This document shows positions 28,009-35,191 of a stretch of DNA of 64,000 nucleotides, piece after piece. Position numbers and translations under genes: made by a program. The first letter of the stretch is position 1. The number at the start of each line of letters is the position of its first letter. The stretch is from UBA668 sp043740085 (GTDB taxonomy: Bacteria; Actinomycetota; Acidimicrobiia; Acidimicrobiales; Ilumatobacteraceae), in NCBI GenBank assembly GCA_043740085.1, contig JAYUCY010000094.1, forward strand, positions 25,531 to 89,530, in the 5' to 3' direction. The notes under the pieces were generated by a model that saw nothing but the letters and a program-made list of their open reading frames with translations, was not told the origin of the DNA and did not search any database.

Positions 28009-29000
28009 TCGGCGGCGACCTCTCCGCGCGGTTGGCAGCGTGGCTGAGCGAGCAGCGCAGCGACACGGTGGACGTGCGCGGGCTGGCGATGTCGTCCGCT
28101 GGAGCGAGGCGCGTCAACGCCCTCTTCGAGGCGGTCGGCTCGTCGGGCTCGACCAGGCTTGCGCTCACGATGATCCCGACGGCCGCTGTCCAGATCCTCG
28201 ACGTGAGCGACGAGGCCGGTGTGCTCGCCCTCGCCGAGGAGGCCGGGGTGCCGGTACCGCATGTCCACCACGTGTGCACCGACGCGGCCGTGCTCGGCGG
28301 ACCGTTCTTCATCAGCACGGCCGTCGACGGCGAGACGGTGCCGCGTCGTGTGCTGCGGCTCGCACAGTCGGCGGGCATCGGAGACCTGGTGGCCACGCAG
28401 CTCGGCGATGCCATCGCCCACCTCCACCGCCTCGACCCGGGCGCCGCGCCGGCGGCCCTCGTGCGCCCGCCGTCGGACGCGCCCATCGCAGCCGCGCTGG
28501 CGGGAGTCGACGTACTGCTCGACGCCCTGCTCGATCCTTCGCCGACGTTCGCGTACGGCACGAGATGGCTGGAGCGCAACGCACCGGCGGAGCCCGCGGC
28601 GCTGACCGTCCTCCACAGCGACATCCGGACCGGCAACATCATCGTCGGCGAGGATGGCCTGCGGGCCATCCTCGACTGGGAGACCGCACGCGTTGGCGAC
28701 CCGATGGAGGATGTCGCCTGGCCGTGCATGCGGATGTGGCGGTTCCGCGAGGACGATCGGCTGGTCGGTGGGCTCGGTGGCCTCGATCCGTTCCGCGACG
28801 CGTATGTCGCGGCGGGCGGCTCGTGGGACGAGGAGCGGTTCCGATGGTGGCGCGTCCTGGGCACGATCCGCTGGGGGCTCGGCCTCGCCGACCAGGCCCG
28901 CGCCCACCTCGACGGGAGCTTCCCGTCGATCGTCATGGCCGGTAGCGGCCGCCGCGTCCCCGAACTCGAATACGACACCCTCCTCCTCGTCCGCCCATAG
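28005..29000 (+). CDS. Phosphotransferase family protein (APH/choline-kinase fold)
   Basis: A 331-aa kinase-like protein. The catalytic loop LHSDIRTGNIIV (H-x-D-x-x-x-x-N, near residues 203-214) and the metal-binding ILDWETARVGDP follow the APH pattern. The start is GTG 28005, overlapping DUF6285. Members beside acyl-CoA dehydrogenases (ACAD10/11-like logic) phosphorylate 4-hydroxyacyl groups so that a dehydrogenase-type domain can remove the phosphate. A similar role here is inference. The TAG stop falls on the first bases of the right inverted repeat. Confidence 0.87.
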   Translation: MIGGDLSARLAAWLSEQRSDTVDVRGLAMSSAGARRVNALFEAVGSSGSTRLALTMIPTAAVQILDVSDEAGVLALAEEAGVPVPHVHHVCTDAAVLGGPFFISTAVDGETVPRRVLRLAQSAGIGDLVATQLGDAIAHLHRLDPGAAPAALVRPPSDAPIAAALAGVDVLLDALLDPSPTFAYGTRWLERNAPAEPAALTVLHSDIRTGNIIVGEDGLRAILDWETARVGDPMEDVAWPCMRMWRFREDDRLVGGLGGLDPFRDAYVAAGGSWDEERFRWWRVLGTIRWGLGLADQARAHLDGSFPSIVMAGSGRRVPELEYDTLLLVRP

Positions 29001-29116
29001 ACGAATGGTTCCAAGGGGTGCGGGCGCTGGGCGCTGGGCGGCGACTCTTTGTCAGTTCACCTCATTCAGATTCGCCGATCGTTCGCCGGCGATCGTCAAC
29101 CCCGTGCACGCGTGAA
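28999..29116 (+). repeat. Right long inverted repeat of the catabolic island
   Basis: 118 bp matching the reverse complement of 13509-13625. It begins exactly at the end of the kinase gene. Downstream, 29117-29283 contains no recognisable gene. Confidence 0.88.
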
Positions 29117-29283
29117 CTGTCTTGGAACGATCGATGTTCTGCCCGCGCTGCTCGGCGAGGTTGACAGCTACTTGCTCTTGACGCAAGCAATCGTGCAGGC
29201 TCGGACGTCGAACTGGGGATGCAGGAGACAGTCGACGTCGCCACTGTCATCGAGGGCATCGTGCCGCGGCGATGGGTCCATGC

Positions 29284-30978
29284 TCAGAAGCCGTCGTCGA
29301 GGTCGATCTCAGGGGGTAGTGCGACATCGTCGGAGACGTCGAGACCGGAGAAGGATTCCGACGGTGAGTCGAACGGCGAAGCATCGGTGGCTGACATCGA
29401 CACGGTCAGGTGATCGAGCGCCATCGACGAATCGTCGACTGGCGGGACGTCGGTGACCGGGGTAGTGCTGCCCTGCTCGGTTCCGGTATCAGCGACCGCG
29501 TCATTTGGCCCGGATGGCGCTGTCATGCCGGTCACGTCGTCGGCGACGGTGTGGATACCGGCACCGCTGGAGGCGCTGTCGACGACGGTGACGCTGTTCG
29601 CGTCGCTGCTCGACGAGTCGGCTGCGGTCGCGGCGTCGGAGGAGTGGGCGTAGTTGCCCGAGCCGACACCGTCACCGCCGCCTGTCTGCGGGCCCGGCGA
29701 CGGGGCGCGACCGAGGTCGAACCCGCCGTCGTTGTTGAACGTGTGGCTGATCTCTACGCCAGGAGGCGCTGTCAGCGGTGTGTCGATGTGGGTTGTGCTC
29801 TCCCGTTCGATGGGATCGCGGACGAAGTCGATCGCCTGCTTGGGTGGTGCGTCACCCTCGATCTGGGGCCCGTCGAAGTCTTGGACGACATCGGTCGCGC
29901 CGCCGTGAACACCGACAACCCGAGCCACCACCACCGGGGTGAGCACGACGGTGCCGCCACCGGCGTCGGGGTCTTCCATCTTGCCGGCATTCTTCTTCTC
30001 CCACGCCGCCAGTTCGGCCGCGTCCTTCTGTGCAGGGGAGGCCGATTCGCGCTTGAACTTCTCCTCCGGGGTCTCCTTCTTCGTCGTCGTTTCCGCGGGC
30101 TTCACCCCGGCCAGCGCCCTCAGGTTGTCGTTGCTGAACAGGGACATGTTGTGGTCGGGGTCGGCCGAACCGGAGAGTTCTTCTCCCGGTGGTGGTGGCG
30201 AGTCACTGGCGAAGTAGAGCGCGACCGGGGCGCCTCGATTTCCACCGATTGTTCCGGTGCTGGGTCCCGGGGCCCGCCCGAGTGTGTCCGTGAGGGCGTC
30301 GTGCCCTGCCTTTGGGCCGGCAGCACGGTTGGCTTCGGTGGGGTCGCGTTGGACGTCGGCGACCGAGTTCGCTCCACCGGCGTGTTCACCAAGGGGGGTG
30401 TTGTCGCCGATGCCGTAATGGTTCGGGCCTGAACGGACCTGTGTGCCATCGAGATTGGTCGGCAGTGTCTGCTCGGCTGAAAACCCGGCAGGCGCGCCGC
30501 TGGTGACATCGACGATTGTGGTGTGCTCGAGGGTGGCCGGGCGCAGGTCACCGCGCGGGTCGTTGGTCGTGATGGCGGCATTGAGGGTCGGCTCCGTGGC
30601 CGGCGCCGCGCCCATCAACAGATCGTCATGCGGCGGAACTCGCACAGCCTCGGCCTGGCCCAAACCAGCTGGGTCCAAATCTTCGGGGCCGCGATCCCCC
30701 GGTTCGGTCGGCGTCGGGTCTCCGTACGGCGGAGGGTCGGACTCGGCGGGGTCGTGCCCAGCCGGGACGGGCGGCGATTCAACGTCCGATTCATCCAATC
30801 GGCTCGGGGCGACGTTGAGTTGTTCGGCTTCGTGCGTTGTCGACGGGAGACCAAGACCGATTCGGAGATCCGCTTCGCTGGCGGGATCGCCGGTCGTTTC
30901 TGACTCGTGCCTCTGCCGAGCTGTGTCCTCCTCAGCGTGGACTTCCTGATCCGACATTGATACGTCGCGGCTGGACAT
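29284..30978 (-). CDS. Disordered acidic protein of unknown function
   Basis: A 564-aa protein (ATG 30978; ATG 30957 is an alternative). It is rich in Asp, Glu, Pro, Ser, Thr and Gly, with almost no hydrophobic core, no signal peptide and no membrane segment. A single Lys-rich charged helix is near residues 300-345 (TTKKETPEEKFKRES and AAWEKKNAGK). A short Val-rich stretch follows (VVLTPVVVARVVGV). The long open frame and codon bias support a real gene. I recognise no family. It is divergent from the repeat-containing membrane protein at 31166 (187-bp gap), so the two may be co-regulated. Confidence 0.6.
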   Translation of the reverse strand: MSSRDVSMSDQEVHAEEDTARQRHESETTGDPASEADLRIGLGLPSTTHEAEQLNVAPSRLDESDVESPPVPAGHDPAESDPPPYGDPTPTEPGDRGPEDLDPAGLGQAEAVRVPPHDDLLMGAAPATEPTLNAAITTNDPRGDLRPATLEHTTIVDVTSGAPAGFSAEQTLPTNLDGTQVRSGPNHYGIGDNTPLGEHAGGANSVADVQRDPTEANRAAGPKAGHDALTDTLGRAPGPSTGTIGGNRGAPVALYFASDSPPPPGEELSGSADPDHNMSLFSNDNLRALAGVKPAETTTKKETPEEKFKRESASPAQKDAAELAAWEKKNAGKMEDPDAGGGTVVLTPVVVARVVGVHGGATDVVQDFDGPQIEGDAPPKQAIDFVRDPIERESTTHIDTPLTAPPGVEISHTFNNDGGFDLGRAPSPGPQTGGGDGVGSGNYAHSSDAATAADSSSSDANSVTVVDSASSGAGIHTVADDVTGMTAPSGPNDAVADTGTEQGSTTPVTDVPPVDDSSMALDHLTVSMSATDASPFDSPSESFSGLDVSDDVALPPEIDLDDGF

Positions 30979-31165
30979 GACGAGCCCCCGTTCATTCGGC
31001 GCAATCGGCCGTTCAGGATGAAACCTACGCCCGCACCGGGGTACCTGTCACCGGGCAATTCTTCGATCCGGAGGTTCTCGACGATCCGGAGGTTGCAGGT
31101 TCACATCGATCCGGTATACGGGGTCTCCATGTTCGGGTACGGTGGCCGTTACCGGGAGGTGCGTG

Positions 31166-32218
31166 ATGGCCGACGACACGACAGCCTCGCAGGACGGCGT
31201 CAGTGCGACCGCCGGCGAGGACGAGATCGACGACGACGCGAAGCGGCGAATCGCAGCCGCCGGGGTCACCGGCGCAGCTGTTGGCGGGCTCGGCAGCGCT
31301 GCCATGACCGGCGAAGCGACGACCGCAGCTGCCCCACTGCTCGGTCCGGCGGGTGTGTCGTTGGGATCTGGTGGTGTGGTCGGTCCTGCCGGGGTGTCGT
31401 TGGGATCTGGTAGTGCAGTGGGGCCTGCCGGGGTGTCGTTGGGTTCGGGTGGTGTGGTCGGTCCTGCCGGGGTGTCGTTGGGTTCGGGTGGTGTGGTCGG
31501 CCCGGCGGGTGTCTCGATGGGGTCTGGTGCGCCGGCGACCGGCGGTCCTCGCGGTCGCCTCGGTCTGATCATCGGCGCAGCAGCCGTTGTGGTAGTGGTC
31601 GCGGTCGGCACGGTGATCGCGGTGTCCTCCGGCGACGATCGGATGGCTCCGGCCGCGGTCGCGCCCGTGGTGTCCGAAGCGGCGCCGACCGAAGCGGCCG
31701 AGACAACCAGCACCGCAGCGGCCCCGGCGACCACCGCGGTTTCGGCCGCAGCGAGTTGCACCGTCGGTTCGTGGGTGGCCGACAACAAGAGCCTGATCAA
31801 CGCGATCATCGGAGCGTCGGATGCGCTCGGCGGCTTTCCGCTGGAGAACGGTGACGTCACCGGTACCGCGCGCCTCGACATCACCGCCGACGGGCATGTC
31901 GTCACCACGTTCGACAACTGGTTGCTCACGAGCCCGCTCCCCCAAGGCATCGGTACCGCGACCGTCTCGGTAACGGGAGTCGAGACTCACGACATCACCT
32001 TTGCCGATGACGACTCGTATACGATCAACGCCGCCACCCAGGCCGGTACGCATCTGGCGATCACCATCGTCGGCGACTCAGTGTTCGATAGTGCGTTGCC
32101 GAGCGGGGTGTTGATCGAATCGGGTACCTACACCTGCGCGGGGGATCAACTCGTCATCGTCGAATCCACGATCCTGTCGACCGAAACCTTCACCCGCACT
32201 GCATCAAACCCGGGGTGA
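31166..32218 (+). CDS. Single-pass membrane protein with GPAGVSLGSG repeats
   Basis: A 350-aa protein. An acidic N-terminal stretch (~35 aa) is followed by five perfect-length 13-aa repeats GPAGVSLGSGGVV (residues ~60-124). A Gly-Arg-rich turn leads into a transmembrane helix (LGLIIGAAAVVVVVAVGTVI, ~132-151). A Thr/Ala-rich linker leads to a ~150-aa external domain with a Cys near each end (AASCTVGSWV and GTYTCAGDQL). The C-terminal domain resembles small beta-barrel lipocalin-like folds only loosely. GGAGGT precedes ATG 31166. The function is unknown; a surface or adaptor role is inferred from topology. Confidence 0.75.
   Translation: MADDTTASQDGVSATAGEDEIDDDAKRRIAAAGVTGAAVGGLGSAAMTGEATTAAAPLLGPAGVSLGSGGVVGPAGVSLGSGSAVGPAGVSLGSGGVVGPAGVSLGSGGVVGPAGVSMGSGAPATGGPRGRLGLIIGAAAVVVVVAVGTVIAVSSGDDRMAPAAVAPVVSEAAPTEAAETTSTAAAPATTAVSAAASCTVGSWVADNKSLINAIIGASDALGGFPLENGDVTGTARLDITADGHVVTTFDNWLLTSPLPQGIGTATVSVTGVETHDITFADDDSYTINAATQAGTHLAITIVGDSVFDSALPSGVLIESGTYTCAGDQLVIVESTILSTETFTRTASNPG
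31343..31537 (+). repeat. Five tandem 39-bp repeats inside the membrane protein gene
   Basis: Units start at 31343, 31382, 31421, 31460 and 31499. Each encodes 13 residues (consensus GPAGVSLGSGGVV). The units are nearly identical at the DNA level, so copy number could change by slippage or recombination. Confidence 0.95.
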
Positions 32219-32409
32219 CTCACTCCTTACTTCGAAGGTAGAGAACCTCCATCAAATCCAGGGGGATAACAGCATCCCAGTTCGTCGAGAAGTCGATCGC
32301 GATGGTGTCCCAGCGCTTCGCAAACGATGTCAATTCTCGGAGGGGTCACTCGCCAGGCTGCACGGCGGCAGTCCAGAAGTCATGTACGTGTCGCGGATCC
32401 GCGTGTCGA

Positions 32410-32595
32410 CTCCGACAGACATGCGGAGCTCATGATCAACACCGCGGACGCACCGTCAGAGATCTGCGACGAGTTGCCGGCGGTGATGAGGTCGTCCTCC
32501 TTGAAGGCGAGCTTGAGCGTGGCGAGGTCATCGCGGGTGATGCCGTACTCGACGGCGATCATGTCGGCACCGATGGCCTGCGCTGGTAACCCGGT
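32410..32595 (-). pseudogene. Thiolase (acetyl-CoA acetyltransferase) remnant
   Basis: The minus strand reads AIGADMIAVEYGITRDDLA, then KLAFKEDDLITAGNSSQISDGASAVLIMSS. The latter is the conserved TAGNSSQISDGA motif of thiolases. The part between these segments and both ends of the protein are missing, so it is an internally deleted fragment. The remainder of 32219-32613 contains no gene. Confidence 0.75.
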
Positions 32596-32613
32596 CGCTG
32601 CGACGCGGTCATG

Positions 32614-35118
32614 TCACTCGCTGCTCAACACTGCGGCAGGATGATCACGCAGACCACGGCGAACGGGAACGGCGCCGACCACCGCCGCCAACGCCAGCAC
32701 CCCGACGACGAGCAGCACCATCGGCGTGAGCGGAACGACGGGTTCGGCCAGCGTCCCGAAGCGGTTGGCCAGCAGTATCCAGAACCATCTCCCGGCGATG
32801 ATGCCGAGCGGGACACCGATCAGCATGCCGGCCACGCCGATCGTGACACCCTGCCAGACTCCGACCGCCGTGACCCCGCCCGTGGTCGTACCGATGGCCT
32901 GGAGGATCGCCAGGTCGCGGCGCCGACGGCGCACGGCGACCACCATGGCGTTCACGACGGTGACCGCGACGAGCACGACGAGCACGGTGGACAACACGAT
33001 GGGCAACGATTGCAGCCGATCGAGGCTCTCGATGTCGGACGGCCGCGCAACGCCCTGGAAGCGCAACGATCCGTAGCTGCCGAGCGCTTCGGTCATGCGG
33101 GCCTCGAACGCCGGTCGGTCCGCACCCTTCGCGAGGTCGACGACCACGAACGCCTTGCTGGAGTCGTCTCGCGGCCCGAGCGCTGCGGGTGGGACCAACG
33201 CGCCGACGCCGATCGACGTGCGGTCCGAACCGTTGTACAGGCCGAGGCCCGGCAGCACCACACGGCCGACCACCTCAGCCGTGCCCTTGAACCCCGACGT
33301 TTCGACCGACACCACGTCACCGATCGACACCCCGAGCTGGTGCATCGTCGTCGAGCCGAGCGCAATCTCGCCGGCGCTCGACGGAGCACGTCCGGCCCCG
33401 ATCGTCGGCGGCACGGCATCGTTACCCGCACTGAACCTGACGGCTGTGACGGGCGAGCCGTCGACGGTGATCTCGCTGATCCGCAGCTCGCCGAGCCGCT
33501 CGACGTCGGGGTCGGCGCCGACGGTGGCCAGCACGTCGCCGACGCGGCTGTCGTCGGTCAATACGTTTCCGTCGAACTCGATCCGCGCATCGAAGTTGGA
33601 GCCATAGAACCGTCCGTTGTCGACGACCCGGCCAAGGCTCGACGCGAACACGATGGTTGCGGCGGCGACGGCCACGGCGGTTACCGCTCCGATGATCGTG
33701 GCCCGTGTGGGCACTGCCGACGCGCCGCGCCCCGGCTCGAGGCCGAACCGGACCCCGGTGGTCACGTTCGGAGACGATCCACGAGCTGCCATCCAGGCTG
33801 CCACCGACGATCCCCGCACCGTCGAGCCCTGGTCCACGAAGCGAGCGTTGCGCCACGCCGGGATCACGCTGACCAGCACGACAACGAGAAAGAGGATGAT
33901 CGCTCCGCCAAGCATGGCGGGCAGGTTGATCGACCAGCCCGGATGCGGTTCTGCATTACGTGCCGGGCCGACCGGTGTGAACCACGACAGCGCCGCAGCG
34001 ATGGTCACCGCAGTCGCGACACCGACAGCGGCGGCGAGCATCAGGCGAACCATCATCGTGATCCACCGGTCTCGCTGCGTCGTGCCGAGTGCCGCCAAGG
34101 TGAGATTGTCACGGGCATCGAGTTGGCAGCGGCGCGAGACGGTCTGACCGACGAGCAGCAGACCGAGGAGCGCGGTGATGCCGGCGAAGATCGCCAACGC
34201 CACCGCTGCCGGTTGTGTACCACGCACCGCCTTGGCCCTTGTGACCCCGAGCGTCTGGTAGACGATCTTCTCGGCCGGAGCGAGCGCATCGACGGCGGCT
34301 CGGAACGCCGACAGCTCACCGGGGCTCGTCAACCGGACGATGGCACCTCCGTAGCCGGCTGACGGCTCGCCGAGCTGGGCATAGAGCGCGGGCGTGAGCC
34401 ACACTCCGACGGGTTCGTACCCCTGGTCGACAACGACACCATCCAGGGTGTTGCCGATGCCGACCACGGTCAACTCGACGTGCGCACCGAACCCGGCAGC
34501 GTTTACAGCGGCGAGTCCCGCGTCAGGACCGGACGCGGCGGCGAACACCTTGTCGAAATCGGCGCCACTCGCGATGGTCGCCTCGAATGGGTCGCCCACG
34601 TGCAGACCAGCTGTTCGCGCGTAGGTCCGATCGAGGAAGACCTCATCAGGCGAGCCGGGATCAGCCAGCCTGCCTTCGAGCACCACCGGTCGATCGAACG
34701 TGAACCCTGCCCGACCGTCGGTCGCGATGGCGAGTGGCCCCATGAAGAGGTCGTCGAGAGAGCTGAGCGAGCCCTGGTTGACCACCACGATCACGCCGTG
34801 CACTCGCGAGAATTCGGCGACCATCGGCAGCGCGGCGACCTCGTCGAAGTCGAGGGCCGAGTCATCGCCGTTGTTGGGGTTGACCAGCACGTCGGCGGTA
34901 CCGGTGGCGTCGATCATCCGGTCGACCGCTGATGCGGTGCGGGTTGCACCGGCCAGACCGGCGAGTACGAGACCTCCTGCCAGACCGACGAGCACTGCGA
35001 TGCCCACAAGGCTGCGCCAGCCGTGTCTGAGCTGGGCAGCGGCGACGATGAGGGCGGTCCGCACCACAGGATCAAACCACCGCGCGCCCACGTCGGACAA
35101 GGGTGCTGGCCCCCTCAT
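32614..35118 (-). CDS. FtsX/MacB-like ABC transporter permease
   Basis: About 834 aa. A TM helix near the N-terminus (LVGIAVLVGLAGGLVLAGLAG) is followed by a ~240-aa external domain, three TM helices (VALAIFAGITALLGLLLVGQ onward), a TM near residue 465, a second ~200-aa external domain and three C-terminal TM helices. This duplicated 4+4 FtsX architecture is typical of lipoprotein- or peptide-handling ABC permeases. ATG 35118 is used; GTG 35136 is possible. No LolD/MacB-type ATPase lies next to it, which is unusual. The EAL gene upstream ends 74 bp before it. Confidence 0.85.
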   Translation of the reverse strand: MRGPAPLSDVGARWFDPVVRTALIVAAAQLRHGWRSLVGIAVLVGLAGGLVLAGLAGATRTASAVDRMIDATGTADVLVNPNNGDDSALDFDEVAALPMVAEFSRVHGVIVVVNQGSLSSLDDLFMGPLAIATDGRAGFTFDRPVVLEGRLADPGSPDEVFLDRTYARTAGLHVGDPFEATIASGADFDKVFAAASGPDAGLAAVNAAGFGAHVELTVVGIGNTLDGVVVDQGYEPVGVWLTPALYAQLGEPSAGYGGAIVRLTSPGELSAFRAAVDALAPAEKIVYQTLGVTRAKAVRGTQPAAVALAIFAGITALLGLLLVGQTVSRRCQLDARDNLTLAALGTTQRDRWITMMVRLMLAAAVGVATAVTIAAALSWFTPVGPARNAEPHPGWSINLPAMLGGAIILFLVVVLVSVIPAWRNARFVDQGSTVRGSSVAAWMAARGSSPNVTTGVRFGLEPGRGASAVPTRATIIGAVTAVAVAAATIVFASSLGRVVDNGRFYGSNFDARIEFDGNVLTDDSRVGDVLATVGADPDVERLGELRISEITVDGSPVTAVRFSAGNDAVPPTIGAGRAPSSAGEIALGSTTMHQLGVSIGDVVSVETSGFKGTAEVVGRVVLPGLGLYNGSDRTSIGVGALVPPAALGPRDDSSKAFVVVDLAKGADRPAFEARMTEALGSYGSLRFQGVARPSDIESLDRLQSLPIVLSTVLVVLVAVTVVNAMVVAVRRRRRDLAILQAIGTTTGGVTAVGVWQGVTIGVAGMLIGVPLGIIAGRWFWILLANRFGTLAEPVVPLTPMVLLVVGVLALAAVVGAVPVRRGLRDHPAAVLSSE

Positions 35119-35191
35119 CGGGTGTGCTGGCACCACACGCGCTCCACCGGCCTGTCATGGCGTCGATCAGATCGCGGCGGTGCCCTGTGGC

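Noticed and set aside
31343..31537. Collagen-like surface repeat
   Set aside because: The units lack the strict G-x-y triplet pattern and lie on the N-terminal side of the membrane helix.
32611..34362. A 583-codon plus-strand open frame over the FtsX permease
   Set aside because: Arg/His-rich shadow of a membrane protein gene with a full FtsX architecture on the other strand.
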